This document shows positions 8,568 to 18,788 of a stretch of 53,349 bases of DNA, in pieces. Every line of letters starts with the position of its first letter. The first letter of the stretch is position 1. Source of the DNA: Clostridium acetireducens DSM 10703 (GTDB lineage: Bacteria > Bacillota > Clostridia > Clostridiales > Clostridiaceae); NCBI RefSeq assembly GCF_001758365.1, contig NZ_LZFO01000015.1, positions 1 to 53,349 on the forward strand, given 5' to 3'. The translations under genes and the position numbers were made by a program. The notes under the pieces were generated by a model that worked only from the letters and a program-made list of their open reading frames with translations, was not told the DNA's origin and made no database searches.

Positions 8568-9740
8568 TTGAAATTAAATCCAATTACAATAATTTTATTA
8601 TTATCTTTTATTTATCCTCTTTTAAAGGGATTTTTATTTAAATTTTCTTCTCATGATTTAAAATATGATATAGAAGAACTAGGCAAAAACATATCTTTTA
8701 TAGCAGGAATTGTTCTAGGAACTTACTATGGAAGAAAGATATTTATTCAACATTATGGAGGAGTATATAAAAAGATATATAACTCAATACCTTATAGTAT
8801 ATTGAAGTATATAGAAAGTAATAATTTTGTTATTTATTTAATAATAATACCTATATTAATAATTATAACGTATAAAATAGTATTTTTAATATTACAGTTA
8901 ATGAATTTAATTACTATATATCCTATTTTAGATAATATTGAAAGTTTTCTAAGTAGAAAAAGTGAAGTGTTTAAAAGAGTAGCAGGAGCTTTATTTCAAA
9001 TTCCAAAAGCTCTATGTTATTTATTGATTATAACATTTTTATTTAATTTAGTTTCTATATTAAATGGCAGTAAAGCATTAGATAAATATTTAGAAACATC
9101 TAAGCCATATAAATATATATGTAAAGAAGTAGTTATTCCTATTACTAATTCTAGAATAGCAAAAAAATTACCTAATATAATTGATAACTCATTTAAAGTT
9201 GTTATTAAGAATTCTAATAATCAAAATGATAAAGTTTCATATAATAATAAAGGAAGAACCATAGTATATTATAACGGAGTAACTTTAGATGAGGGAATAA
9301 AATCTAATTCTAAAATAGATAAATTTGCAAAAAGTATAGTATCTAACGAAGTTTCCACTAGAAATAAAGCTAAAATATTATACAATTGGATTGGAAGTAA
9401 TATATCTTATGATAATGAAAAGGCAGATAAAGTACTAAATAATGATTTTAATGTTAGATCAGGTGCTGTAGCAACTTTTGAAACTAGAAAAGGAATTTGT
9501 TTTGACTATTCTTGTTTATATGTTTCTATGTGCAGAGCAAATGGAATAAAAGTGCGTTTAATTACTGGATATGGTTTTAATGGATTAACATGGGTAAACC
9601 ATGCTTGGAATCAAGTATATATACCAGAAGAAAGTCAATGGATTAATGTGGATACAACTTTCTATAAAGGAGGAAACTATTTTGATAGTAGAAGATTCAA
9701 AATAGATCATAAAAATGGAACTATAGCTGGTGAATGGTAG
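8568..9740 (+). CDS. Membrane protein with transglutaminase-like domain
   Basis: 390-residue protein from TTG 8568, chosen because GGAAGGAAGG lies 7 bases upstream. Several hydrophobic segments fill the N-terminal half, for example ITIILLLSFIYPLL, FVIYLIIIPILIIITY and ALCYLLIITFLFNLV. The C-terminal part is a transglutaminase-like domain with its Cys-His-Asp triad: GICFDYSCL, VNHAWNQVY and WINVDTTF. The domain is probably extracytoplasmic and acts as a peptidase or transamidase on wall or protein substrates, but no substrate is known. The next gene, a polysaccharide deacetylase, follows closely on the same strand. Confidence 0.82.
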   Translation: MKLNPITIILLLSFIYPLLKGFLFKFSSHDLKYDIEELGKNISFIAGIVLGTYYGRKIFIQHYGGVYKKIYNSIPYSILKYIESNNFVIYLIIIPILIIITYKIVFLILQLMNLITIYPILDNIESFLSRKSEVFKRVAGALFQIPKALCYLLIITFLFNLVSILNGSKALDKYLETSKPYKYICKEVVIPITNSRIAKKLPNIIDNSFKVVIKNSNNQNDKVSYNNKGRTIVYYNGVTLDEGIKSNSKIDKFAKSIVSNEVSTRNKAKILYNWIGSNISYDNEKADKVLNNDFNVRSGAVATFETRKGICFDYSCLYVSMCRANGIKVRLITGYGFNGLTWVNHAWNQVYIPEESQWINVDTTFYKGGNYFDSRRFKIDHKNGTIAGEW

Positions 9741-9785
9741 AAAATTTATGCAATATTTATTGTTATGATAGGAGATGTTAGAGCT

Positions 9786-10625
9786 ATGAAAAAAATTAAT
9801 AGAATAGATAAAGGTAAAAAGAAAAGATTTAAAAATATTGCATTTCTAGGGTTTTGTATAATGATACTGTTTTCTATAGGATTTTTTATAGGTGGCAGAG
9901 TATCTCAAAGTAGGCATGTTGTAGTTAATGCTTTTAGTTCAAATAAAAAAAATGATGAAATTAAACAAAAGAAGTTAGAAGAAAAGGAAAAGCAAAAGAA
10001 AAAGAAAAAACAATATGCTATGGATCCTTATAAAAATGATGGCAAAAAAATAGTGTTTTTAACTTTTGATGATGGACCTTCTAGAAATAATACTCCTAAA
10101 ATATTAGATATATTGAAAGAAAATGATGTAAAAGCTACTTTTTTTGTAGTAGGAAGTTATGCAGAATCTAATAAGGACATATTAAAAAGAGAAAAAAATG
10201 AAGGACATGCTATTTGTAATCACACTTATTCTCATGATTATCAGTATATTTATTCAGATGTATCTAATTTTGTAAATGATATAAAAAAGTGTGAAAATAC
10301 TATAAAAGATATATTAGGAAAAGATTATGAAAATAAAGTAATAAGATTTCCAGGAGGTTCTTTTGGTTCAAGATTGCAGCCCTATAGACAAGCAATTAAA
10401 GAAGAGGGGTATTACTATATAGATTGGAACTGTTTAAATGGAGATGCAGAGAGACATAATGTACCAGTATTTAATTTAATAAATAGAGTAAAAGAAACAT
10501 CTCAGGAACAACAACATATAATAATTTTAATGCATGATGCTGAAACCAAGCATACAACTGTACAAGCGTTACCTGAAATTATAAAATATTTTAAGAGTCA
10601 AGGATATACTTTTGAAACATTTTAA
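9786..10625 (+). CDS. Polysaccharide deacetylase (NodB domain), secreted/anchored
   Basis: 279-residue peptidoglycan or polysaccharide N-deacetylase homologue. A basic N-terminus and one membrane segment (FLGFCIMILFSIGFFIGG) are followed by a charged Lys/Glu linker and a NodB domain. Catalytic motifs are intact: TFDDGPS (base and metal Asp), HTYSHDY (metal His pair), RFPGGSF and a C-terminal ILMHD. ATG 9786 fits the AGGAG at 9770-9774; the upstream in-frame ATG at 9765 lacks a site. A terminator follows directly. Confidence 0.88.
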   Translation: MKKINRIDKGKKKRFKNIAFLGFCIMILFSIGFFIGGRVSQSRHVVVNAFSSNKKNDEIKQKKLEEKEKQKKKKKQYAMDPYKNDGKKIVFLTFDDGPSRNNTPKILDILKENDVKATFFVVGSYAESNKDILKREKNEGHAICNHTYSHDYQYIYSDVSNFVNDIKKCENTIKDILGKDYENKVIRFPGGSFGSRLQPYRQAIKEEGYYYIDWNCLNGDAERHNVPVFNLINRVKETSQEQQHIIILMHDAETKHTTVQALPEIIKYFKSQGYTFETF

Positions 10626-10627
10626 AA

Positions 10628-10662
10628 ATAAAAAACACGGTTTTTAAACACCGTGTTTTTTA
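10628..10662. terminator. Bidirectional terminator
   Basis: ACACGGT and ACCGTGT are flanked by A-runs and T-runs, between the convergent genes ending at 10625 and 10660. Confidence 0.85.
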
Positions 10663-11010
10663 TTTACTATATTTATTCATTATTATATTTATTGCTTTTT
10701 CACAATCTTTGTCACTAGGGTCTAAAGACCAAGCAGTATTAAAATATATTAAAGCTTTTTTATGATTTTTTAATAATACATAACAATAAGCAAGATTGAA
10801 AAAGTATTTGCTTTCTCTTTTTTTATTTATGGCTAACTCTAGAAGTGATATGGCTTTTTTTAAATCTTTTAACTTTATAAAGCATACTGCAGCATTATAC
10901 AATGAAGAGGCTTCGTTTTCTTTGGCGTGTAGTGCTTTTTTGTACATAGCTATAGCTTTTTTATAATTTCTATTGCTATATAGATTATTAGCTTGTTGAA
11001 AATAGCTCAT
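10660..11010 (-). CDS. TPR-repeat protein
   Basis: 116-residue protein made of about three tetratricopeptide repeats: NLYSNRNYKKAIAMYKKAL, AVCFIKLKDLKKAISLLELA and AYCYVLLKNHKKALIYFNTA. It has no signal peptide and is probably a cytoplasmic protein-interaction module. AGGGAGGAC lies upstream of the ATG. It stands alone, between a convergent deacetylase gene and the ABC permease gene upstream on the same strand. Confidence 0.8.
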   Translation of the reverse strand: MSYFQQANNLYSNRNYKKAIAMYKKALHAKENEASSLYNAAVCFIKLKDLKKAISLLELAINKKRESKYFFNLAYCYVLLKNHKKALIYFNTAWSLDPSDKDCEKAINIIMNKYSK

Positions 11011-11107
11011 TTAAAGTCCTCCCTAGTTTATTGAAAATTTATCTTTATAGTACTTAAATAACTATAATATCTATTATAATTATTTCCATTAAAGTATATT
11101 TTATGCT

Positions 11108-11899
11108 TTAACTGCTAAGTTTTTTTTCAAAAAAAGCTACAGCTTGATACATAAGATAAGCTAATATTGAAAGTATAATTATACTCATCATTACCATATC
11201 TAGCTGGGATATTTGACCACCATAAATTATTAAAAATCCTAAACCTTCTTTAGCTACTAAAAATTCACCCATTATAACACCTACCCAGGAAAGACCTACA
11301 TTTATTTTTAAAGTAGATACTAAAGTAGGTATAGATGCAGGTATTATTAAATATCTTAATATATCTAATTTGTTTGCACCTAAAGTTTTAAGAAGTTTAA
11401 TTTTATCTTCATCTACTTCATTAAATCCATTTAAAACATTTATAATAGTTACAATTATTGATATAAGAAGAGCTATTATTATAATAGCTTCTTTACCATT
11501 GCCTACCCAAAATATAATAATAGGTGCTAAAGCAACTTTAGGTAAAGCATTTAATACTACTAGATAGGGGTCTAAAACTTTAGATATAAAATCAGACCAC
11601 CATAGTATAATAGCTATAAGTGTACCTAATATAGTACCCAGTAAAAAACCTAGTATAGTTTCATAACAAGTTACCCATATGTGTTTAAATAAAGTACCTT
11701 CATAATATATTTTTACTAAACTTTTCCACATTCTAGAGGGAGTACTTGTTAGAAAAGGATCTATCCAATTTAAATTTCCTGCTATTTCCCATAAAGCGAA
11801 AATAGAAAATAATATAATAAATCTAGTTATAGCAATTTTTGCATTTCTTTTTTTATAATTTTTAATATACATGCTATGTTCTTTATTTAAATCTATCAT
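11108..11899 (-). CDS. ABC transporter permease, SsuC/TauC type
   Basis: 263-residue inner-membrane permease of the nitrate/sulfonate/taurine/thiamine-precursor group. About six hydrophobic segments are visible. The BPD_transp_1 coupling loop is present around residues 165-185 (EDKIKLLKTLGANKLDILRYL). Its ATG overlaps the stop of the ATPase gene by 4 bp (ATGA), so the two are translationally coupled. The matching substrate-binding lipoprotein is probably the gene at 17316-18335. The substrate cannot be read from sequence. Confidence 0.85.
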   Translation of the reverse strand: MIDLNKEHSMYIKNYKKRNAKIAITRFIILFSIFALWEIAGNLNWIDPFLTSTPSRMWKSLVKIYYEGTLFKHIWVTCYETILGFLLGTILGTLIAIILWWSDFISKVLDPYLVVLNALPKVALAPIIIFWVGNGKEAIIIIALLISIIVTIINVLNGFNEVDEDKIKLLKTLGANKLDILRYLIIPASIPTLVSTLKINVGLSWVGVIMGEFLVAKEGLGFLIIYGGQISQLDMVMMSIIILSILAYLMYQAVAFFEKKLSS

Positions 11900-12657
11900 T
11901 GATTATTCAACTCCTTCCATACATCATTAAAATAAGTTCCGAATTCAGGAGTTTCTCTGCGTTTTAAAGGAGAATTATAATTAGCTTTAAAGTCAATTTT
12001 TATATTTTTTACTATTTCTGCAGGACGCTTAGATAGTACCAATACTCTATTTGACATAGATATAGCTTCTGAAATATCGTGAGTTACCATGATTACTGTT
12101 TTATTTTCTAATTTTAATATTTTAAATATTTCATCACCTATGTTAAGTCTAGTTTGATAATCTAAAGCTGAAAAAGGTTCATCTAATAACAAAACTTCTG
12201 GATTTAATGCTAATGTTCTTATTAGTGCTACCTTTTGTCTCATACCTCCTGAAAGTTCATTAGGATGATGATTTTTAAAATCTAATAAATTGTAATTGTA
12301 AAGTAATTTTTCTATTTTTTCTTTTTGCTGATTAGTTAATTTGTTTTTTATTTTAATACCTAAGGTAACGTTATCCCATACATTGAGCCAATCGAATAAA
12401 TGATCTCTTTGAAACATATATCCTATTTTATTTGACACAGAGTATAAATTTTTATTGTCAATGTATACTTCACCATAAGAGGGTTTTAAAAGTCCAGCTA
12501 TTATATTCAATAATGTAGATTTACCACAACCAGATGGACCTACAATGCTTATAAAGTCTCCTTCTTTAACAGAAATAGATATGTTTTTAATTGCTTCAGT
12601 GGTATTATTTAAAGAATGATAGTTCATATATATATTTTTAACCTCTACTTTATTCAT
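11896..12657 (-). CDS. ABC transporter ATPase, SsuB/TauB type
   Basis: 253-residue ATP-binding subunit. Motifs in order are Walker A GPSGCGKST, Q-loop, signature LSGGMRQK, Walker B LLLDEPFSALD and the H-loop in MVTHDISEA. It is the first gene of a two-gene unit with the permease. The start has AGGAGATG upstream. The upstream region of about 300 bp is shared with the divergent activase gene at 12960. Confidence 0.88.
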   Translation of the reverse strand: MNKVEVKNIYMNYHSLNNTTEAIKNISISVKEGDFISIVGPSGCGKSTLLNIIAGLLKPSYGEVYIDNKNLYSVSNKIGYMFQRDHLFDWLNVWDNVTLGIKIKNKLTNQQKEKIEKLLYNYNLLDFKNHHPNELSGGMRQKVALIRTLALNPEVLLLDEPFSALDYQTRLNIGDEIFKILKLENKTVIMVTHDISEAISMSNRVLVLSKRPAEIVKNIKIDFKANYNSPLKRRETPEFGTYFNDVWKELNNQ

Positions 12658-12959
12658 AATATCATCTCCTATAAAATTCTTAATTTATTATATGACTTTT
12701 AGGAAAGTAATGTTAAAATATTATATAAATTAAATATATTATAGATTAGGTTATTGAATAAAAAATAATAGATAAAATAAAATATAAAAAATTAGTTGTA
12801 TTGTATTTTATAATGTATTATATTGAATATAAAGAAAAAATTTTAATAAAATTATAAAAATGTGTTGTGTTAAACTATAGTAATTAAAGCTATTTTGATA
12901 CCATATATTTTATGTAAATAAACTAATATATAAAAAATTATAAAAAGGTGATATGATAT
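12658..12959. other. Divergent intergenic region with one repeat box
   Basis: About 300 bp of AT-rich DNA lie between the ABC ATPase and activase genes. Besides presumed divergent promoters, it holds one copy of the 21-nt repeat at 12746-12766. I see no RNA structure or small gene. Confidence 0.5.
12746..12766 (+). repeat. 21-nt dispersed repeat box, copy A
   Basis: TTAGGTTATTGAATAAAAAA followed by T. It is identical in all 21 positions to copy B at 18402-18422. It differs by one base from the outer end of the palindromic element at 36589 and its inverted copy at 36910-36930. Confidence 0.6.
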
Positions 12960-15900
12960 ATGAAAAAGTTATTTAATGTGGGATTAGATATAGGTTCTAC
13001 TACTGTGAAGATAGCTGTATTAGATGAAAATAGTAATTTAATTTATAGTAAATATAAAAGACATTTTTCTGATATTAAGAGTTCAATTGTTGACATTATA
13101 AGTGAAGCATATAAATATTTTAAAAATGAAAATATTACTATAATGGTAACAGGCTCTGGAGGATTAGCTGTTTCTAAATGGATAGAAATAGAGTTTATAC
13201 AAGAAGTTATAGCTTGTACTAAGACAATAGAAAATTTAATTCCCAATACGGATGTAGCTATAGAACTTGGAGGAGAAGATGCTAAAATAACATTTTTTGA
13301 TAATGGTATTGACCAGAGAATGAATGGAACTTGTGCAGGGGGAACTGGGGCTTTTATAGATCAAATGGCTTCTTTACTTCAAACAGATGCTCAAGGGTTA
13401 AATGAATTGGCAAAGGAATATAAGGTTATATATCCTATAGCGGCTCGATGTGGAGTTTTTGCAAAAACAGATATTCAACCTTTGTTAAATGAAGGAGCAG
13501 CTAAAGAAGATATAGCAGTATCAATATTTCAAGCAGTAGTAAATCAAACAATAAGTGGATTAGCTTGTGGTAAAGCAATAAAAGGTAATGTTGCTTTTTT
13601 AGGTGGACCTCTTTATTTTTTATCAGAGCTTAGAAAAAGATTTATAGAAACATTAAATTTAACAAAAGATGAAGTTATATTTCCAAATAATTCTCAATTA
13701 TTTGTAGCTATAGGAGCTGCAATAGCTTCTAAAGATAAAAATCCTATTTCTTTTGAAGAAATTAAGAAAAAAATAAATAATTTAAATCATGTTTTTTCAG
13801 GAGAAATTACAAATCTTAGACCCTTATTTAAAAATGAAAAAGAATTAGAAGATTTTAAAAATAGGCATAGTAAATATATAGTTAAAAAAGGAAACTTGAA
13901 AGGTTTTAAAGGAAATTGCTTTTTAGGAATAGATGCAGGTTCTACTACTACTAAAGCGGCTTTAATAGATGAAAAAGGTACTTTATTGTATTCTTATTAT
14001 TCAAGTAATAATGGAAGTCCTCTAAAATCTACAATAAACATATTAAAAGAATTATATTGTGTAATGCCTAATACAGCAAATTTAGTTAATTCTACTGTTA
14101 CAGGATATGGAGAAGGATTGATAAAAGCAGCTTTAAATGTTGATATAGGAGAAGTTGAAACTATAGCACATTATAAAGCAGCAGAATTTTTTCTTCCAGG
14201 AGTAGAATTTATACTGGACATTGGTGGACAAGATATGAAATGTCTTCAAATAAAAAATGGAGTAATAGATAGTATAATGTTAAATGAAGCTTGTTCTTCA
14301 GGATGTGGTTCTTTTATTGAAACTTTTGCTAAATCACTAAATATGGATGTTAAAGAATTTGCTAAAACAGCTTTATTAGCAAAAAATCCTGTAGATTTAG
14401 GTTCAAGATGTACTGTATTTATGAATTCTAAAGTTAAACAAGCTCAAAAAGAAGGCTCAACTGTAGGAGATATTTCTTCTGGTCTTTCCTATTCTATAAT
14501 AAAAAATGCTCTTTTTAAGGTTATAAAAGTAAGAAGTGCAGAGGAATTACCTAACAATATAATTGTGCAAGGTGGAACATTTTACAATGATGCTGTATTA
14601 AGAAGTTTTGAAATTATATTACAAAGAGAAGTAGTAAGACCAGATATAGCTGGAATTATGGGGGCTTTTGGCGCAGCGTTAATAGCTAAAGAAAGGTTTA
14701 AAGAAGGAGAAAAAAGCAAATTACTAACATTGGATGAACTACAACATTTTAATAGTGAAATTACTATGAAAAGATGTGGAGGATGTGGAAATAATTGTTT
14801 ATTAACGATTAATAAGTTTTCAGATAATACAAGTTTTGTATCTGGAAATAGATGTGAAAAAGGTGCTGGAAAAGAAAATGTAAATAAAAACGTACCTAAT
14901 TTATATAACTATAAATATAAAAGGGTGTTTAACTATAAACCTTTAAGTAAAGAAAAGGCTAAAAGAGGTGTAGTAGGTATACCTAGGGTATTAAATATAT
15001 ATGAAAATTATCCGTTTTGGTTTACATTATTTACTAATTTGAAGTTTAGAGTTGAAATATCTCCTCGTTCTAATAAAAAAATATATGAATTAGGAATAGA
15101 AACTATACCATCTGAATCTGCATGTTATCCTGCTAAAATTGTTCATGGTCACATAATGAGCTTAGTACTAAAGGATATAGATTTTATATTTTATCCATGT
15201 ATACCGTATGAACAAAAAGAACAAGAAGAAGCAGATAATAACTATAATTGTCCTATAGTTACTTCTTATGCTGAAGTTATAAAAAATAATATGGATGTAT
15301 TAAGAGAAAAAAATATAAATTTCAAGAATCCTTTTTTACCTTTAAATAATGAAAAAAGGCTTATAAATAGATTATGCGATGAATTAAAAGAATTTAATAT
15401 AAGCAAAAATGAAATAAAAACTGCTGTAAGAAAGGCATATGAAGAGCAAGAAAAAGTTAAAGAAGATATAAGAAAAAAAGGAGAAGAAGTTCTTAAATAT
15501 TTAAAAGATACAGGAAAAAGAGGTATTGTGCTTGCGGGAAGACCTTATCATATAGATCCAGAAATAAATCATGGACTTCCAGAATTAATTACTTCTTTTG
15601 ATATGGCTGTACTTACAGAAGATTCAGTAGCTCATTTAGGAAAAGTGGATAGACCACTAAGAGTAGTAGATCAATGGGTATATCATTCTAGGTTGTATGC
15701 AGCTGCTAGCTTTGTAGCTAAAGAAAATAATTTAGAACTTATTCAACTTAATTCTTTTGGATGTGGTTTAGATGCTGTTACTACAGATCAAGTAGAGGAA
15801 ATATTAAGATATTATGGTAACATATATACTGTATTAAAAATAGATGAAGGAAGTAATTTAGGAGCAGCTAGAATAAGAATTAGATCTTTAAAAGCTGCTG

Positions 15901-17243
15901 TAGAGGAAAGAGAATATAGTGGATTTAAACCTAATAAAATTTATTCACCAGAAAAAAGAATAATATTTACAAAAGAAATGAGAAAAAAACATACCATATT
16001 ATGCCCTCAAATGTCACCAATACATTTTCAATTTATAGAAGAAGCTTTCTCTGCTTCAGGGTATAATGTAGATATTTTACCTTCAGTAGATAAAAAAGCT
16101 GTAGATGAGGGATTAAAATATGTAAATAACGATGCTTGTTATCCATCTATTATTGTAATAGGACAAATTATAGAAGCATTAAAATCTGGAAAATATGATT
16201 TAGATAATACATCTGTTATTATATCTCAAACTGGTGGAGGATGTAGGGCCACAAATTATATAGGATTTTTAAGAAAAGCTATTAAAGAAGCAGGTTTTCC
16301 TAATGTTCCAGTTATATCTGCAAATTTAATAGGTATAGAAAAAAATCCAGGATTTAAATTAACATTGTCATTAGGTAAAAAAGCACTTATAGGCTTGTTA
16401 TATGGTGATTTACTTATGAGAGTATTGTATAGAGTAAGACCTTATGAAAAAATACCGGGCTCAACTAATGTGCTTTATAATAAATGGGTAGGAATATGTA
16501 AAAAAAATGTACGGGACGGAAATATGGCTACATTTAAGCAAAATGTGTATAATATAGTAAAGGAATTTGATAATATAGAAATAAATAACATAAGTAAACC
16601 TAGAGTTGGAATAGTTGGAGAAATATTAGTTAAATTTCATCCTACTGCTAATAATAATGTTGTTCACATATTAGAAGAAGAAGGTGCAGAAGCAGTTGTG
16701 CCAGATTTAACAGACTTTTTCTTGTACTGTGCTTATGACTCTACATTTAAATATAAGTATTTATCTGGAAGTAAATTCAATCAATTAATTAGTGATTTAG
16801 GTATACTAGTTATAGAAAGCTTTAGAAGACATATAAAATATGCTCTTAATCGTAGTAAAAGATTTGATTCTCCAAAAACTATAGGAGAACTTGCAGAAGG
16901 AGCAAAGCCTATATTATCTATTGGAAACCAAACTGGTGAAGGATGGTTTTTAACAGCAGAAATGGTAGAACTTATAGAAAGTGGAGTAAATAATATAATT
17001 TGTATGCAACCTTTTGCATGCTTGCCAAATCATATAACAGGAAAAGGTATGATAAAAGAGTTAAAAAGAAGGTATCCAGGTACAAATATTGCAGCTATAG
17101 ATTATGACCCTGGAGCAAGTGAAGTGAATCAATTAAATAGAATTAAGCTTATGCTTTCTGTAGCTTTTGAGTCTATTAAAAATAAATCTAATAAATTAAA
17201 TAATAAAAAAAATATGGAAAAAGTTATTGAAGAATTAAAGTAA
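12960..17243 (+). CDS. 2-hydroxyacyl-CoA dehydratase activase-type giant protein
   Basis: 1427-residue cytoplasmic iron-sulfur ATPase-type protein of the BadF/BadG/BcrA/BcrD family. It has two ASKHA ATPase domains (about residues 5-270 and 322-580), each beginning with a phosphate loop: [10 protein letters not shown] and [10 protein letters not shown]. Each also has a Cys-containing GG loop typical of the [4Fe-4S] bridge: [10 protein letters not shown] and [19 protein letters not shown] motif follows, then a DUF2229 region from about residue 655 and a C-terminal HgdB-like region. In the smaller homologues (HgdC, FldI), ATP hydrolysis drives an electron into a 2-hydroxyacyl-CoA dehydratase. 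No dehydratase subunit is nearby, so the partner is unknown. An AAAGGTGAT site precedes the ATG. The gene is flanked by the two halves of an ABC transporter. Confidence 0.9.
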   Translation: MKKLFNVGLDIGSTTVKIAVLDENSNLIYSKYKRHFSDIKSSIVDIISEAYKYFKNENITIMVTGSGGLAVSKWIEIEFIQEVIACTKTIENLIPNTDVAIELGGEDAKITFFDNGIDQRMNGTCAGGTGAFIDQMASLLQTDAQGLNELAKEYKVIYPIAARCGVFAKTDIQPLLNEGAAKEDIAVSIFQAVVNQTISGLACGKAIKGNVAFLGGPLYFLSELRKRFIETLNLTKDEVIFPNNSQLFVAIGAAIASKDKNPISFEEIKKKINNLNHVFSGEITNLRPLFKNEKELEDFKNRHSKYIVKKGNLKGFKGNCFLGIDAGSTTTKAALIDEKGTLLYSYYSSNNGSPLKSTINILKELYCVMPNTANLVNSTVTGYGEGLIKAALNVDIGEVETIAHYKAAEFFLPGVEFILDIGGQDMKCLQIKNGVIDSIMLNEACSSGCGSFIETFAKSLNMDVKEFAKTALLAKNPVDLGSRCTVFMNSKVKQAQKEGSTVGDISSGLSYSIIKNALFKVIKVRSAEELPNNIIVQGGTFYNDAVLRSFEIILQREVVRPDIAGIMGAFGAALIAKERFKEGEKSKLLTLDELQHFNSEITMKRCGGCGNNCLLTINKFSDNTSFVSGNRCEKGAGKENVNKNVPNLYNYKYKRVFNYKPLSKEKAKRGVVGIPRVLNIYENYPFWFTLFTNLKFRVEISPRSNKKIYELGIETIPSESACYPAKIVHGHIMSLVLKDIDFIFYPCIPYEQKEQEEADNNYNCPIVTSYAEVIKNNMDVLREKNINFKNPFLPLNNEKRLINRLCDELKEFNISKNEIKTAVRKAYEEQEKVKEDIRKKGEEVLKYLKDTGKRGIVLAGRPYHIDPEINHGLPELITSFDMAVLTEDSVAHLGKVDRPLRVVDQWVYHSRLYAAASFVAKENNLELIQLNSFGCGLDAVTTDQVEEILRYYGNIYTVLKIDEGSNLGAARIRIRSLKAAVEEREYSGFKPNKIYSPEKRIIFTKEMRKKHTILCPQMSPIHFQFIEEAFSASGYNVDILPSVDKKAVDEGLKYVNNDACYPSIIVIGQIIEALKSGKYDLDNTSVIISQTGGGCRATNYIGFLRKAIKEAGFPNVPVISANLIGIEKNPGFKLTLSLGKKALIGLLYGDLLMRVLYRVRPYEKIPGSTNVLYNKWVGICKKNVRDGNMATFKQNVYNIVKEFDNIEINNISKPRVGIVGEILVKFHPTANNNVVHILEEEGAEAVVPDLTDFFLYCAYDSTFKYKYLSGSKFNQLISDLGILVIESFRRHIKYALNRSKRFDSPKTIGELAEGAKPILSIGNQTGEGWFLTAEMVELIESGVNNIICMQPFACLPNHITGKGMIKELKRRYPGTNIAAIDYDPGASEVNQLNRIKLMLSVAFESIKNKSNKLNNKKNMEKVIEELK

Positions 17244-17265
17244 ATTAATATAAAGATTTATTTAT

Positions 17266-17307
17266 AAAAAGAGTCTATGTGTTTTCTAATACATAGACTC
17301 TTTTATT
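17266..17307. terminator. Bidirectional terminator
   Basis: AAAAGAGTCTATGT and ACATAGACTCTTTT form a long perfect stem between the convergent activase and lipoprotein genes. Confidence 0.85.
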
Positions 17308-17315
17308 TTATTTAT

Positions 17316-18335
17316 TTATTTTAAATTTTCCATAGCTTTTTCACTAAAAGAGTTATTTACTATTTTATTAAAAGGTGGTTTTGAAGGTATTAAAGTATTA
17401 TCATAAGATTGAATTATGTCTATTAGTGTATTTAGATATTCTTCTTTCATTATAGGATTTTCAGCATAAGCATTTATTGATTTATAATTTTTGATTACAT
17501 TAATTAATATATTTTCGTTAGTTCCAGGGAAAAATGATTTAATAGATTTTGCTATTTCAGATTCGCTATGTTTTTTTACCCAAATCTGACCTTTGTAAAT
17601 AGCTCTTGTGAATTTTTCTATAGTTTCTGGATTTTTTTCCATGTAGGATTTAGTACAAAAATAGCAAGTATAAGGTATAACACCAGCAGATTTACCTATA
17701 GAGGCTACTATTTTACCAGAATTGTCTTGTTCTATCATACTAGCAGTAGGTTCAAATAAAGCTACATAGTCTCCAGTACCAGATTTAAAAGCTCCTGCTG
17801 TAGCAGTAAAAGCAAGGTTAGTTATTAGCTCAACATCTTTTCCAGGTTCTAGTTCATGTTTTTTTAAAACATACTCTAAAGCCATTTCAGGCATTCCACC
17901 AGGTCGTCCCCCTATTATGGTTTTTCCTTTTAAGGATTCCCAATTAAAATTATTATCCTCTTTTCTTCCAACTAAGAAAGAACCATCTTTTTGAGTTAGC
18001 TGAGCAAATAGTATCGGATAGTCTTCTCTTTTTTGATTATATATATATACTACTTGTTCAGGACCACAAAATCCTATATCAGAACTTCCGCTTAGCACTT
18101 GTTGCATAGTTTTATCAGCACCTTGTCCTGTAGAAAGTTCTATATCTAAACCTTCTTCTTTAAAAAAACCTTCGTTAATTGCCACATACATAGGAGCATA
18201 AAAAACAGAACGAACAACCTCATTTAATTCTACTTTTACTAAAGATTTATCTTTATTTTTACATCCAGCAAATAGTGTTATAAAAAATATCAGCAATATA
18301 CTAATAGATGCAATGTGTAAATTTCTTTTTTTCAT
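17316..18335 (-). CDS. ABC substrate-binding lipoprotein, NMT1/SsuA type
   Basis: 339-residue extracytoplasmic lipoprotein. The signal peptide ends in the lipobox LFAGC with Cys25. An NMT1/THI5-like domain follows, with EGFFKEEGLDIELSTGQGAD and GSSDIGFCGPEQ near the start and KGKTIIGGRPGGMPE in the hinge region. The family binds sulfonates, nitrate or thiamine precursors for SsuBC-like transporters, so it probably feeds the permease and ATPase at 11108-12657. Those genes lie 4.7 kb away, beyond an opposite-strand gene, which is unusual. AGGAGG lies just upstream of the ATG. Confidence 0.88.
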   Translation of the reverse strand: MKKRNLHIASISILLIFFITLFAGCKNKDKSLVKVELNEVVRSVFYAPMYVAINEGFFKEEGLDIELSTGQGADKTMQQVLSGSSDIGFCGPEQVVYIYNQKREDYPILFAQLTQKDGSFLVGRKEDNNFNWESLKGKTIIGGRPGGMPEMALEYVLKKHELEPGKDVELITNLAFTATAGAFKSGTGDYVALFEPTASMIEQDNSGKIVASIGKSAGVIPYTCYFCTKSYMEKNPETIEKFTRAIYKGQIWVKKHSESEIAKSIKSFFPGTNENILINVIKNYKSINAYAENPIMKEEYLNTLIDIIQSYDNTLIPSKPPFNKIVNNSFSEKAMENLK

Positions 18336-18401
18336 ATAGTCCTCCTTATTTTATATTTATTATTATTTTATAATATGATTGTTGTGTAAAATTTGTTAAA
18401 C

Positions 18402-18422
18402 TTAGGTTATTGAATAAAAAAT
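18402..18422 (+). repeat. 21-nt dispersed repeat box, copy B
   Basis: Identical to copy A over 21 bases and followed by GCT, as in the palindromic element at 36589, giving a 24-base match with one difference. It lies directly upstream of the valS promoter. Confidence 0.6.
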
Positions 18423-18426
18423 GCTA

Positions 18427-18454
18427 TTGACATGTTATAAATTAAAGATATAAT
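18427..18454 (+). promoter_or_regulatory. valS leader promoter
   Basis: TTGACA at 18427-18432 and TATAAT at 18449-18454 with a 16-base spacer, upstream of the T-box leader. Confidence 0.75.
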
Positions 18455-18489
18455 ATATATTAAAACTGATAAATAGTTATTTTTTAAGT

Positions 18490-18746
18490 ATATACTATAA
18501 TAATATACAAACTATGACAAAGAGGAGTAAAGAATAAGGAGTATAAAGAGAGGAAAGTTCATTGGCTGCAAGGCTTTCTATACAAATTTTCTTGAAGGTA
18601 GCTTTGGAGTTTCTTTACTGAACTTTTAAGTAGGTAAAGACGGTTTACTTAAATCGTTATTATATTAAGAGCCTGCATTGCATATAATACAGGAAAAAAG
18701 GTGGTACCGCGAGTCTTCGTCCTTTTATGGACTAAGGCTTTTTTTA
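18490..18746 (+). promoter_or_regulatory. T-box leader of valS (specifier GTA, Val)
   Basis: This tRNA-sensing riboswitch has the conserved T-box GGTGGTACCGCG at 18700-18711. A terminator pairing AGTCTTCGTCC with GGACTAAGGCT follows, then a T-run (18711-18746). In Stem I the codon GTA at 18598-18600 sits where ACC and TTC sit in the thrS and pheS leaders here, each followed by a purine and C. This supports tRNA-Val sensing. Uncharged tRNA-Val would stabilise the antiterminator and switch valS on. Confidence 0.9.
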
Positions 18747-18788
18747 ATTGGAATAATTAATTTAATATAAATTTAAGGAGAGATGGAT

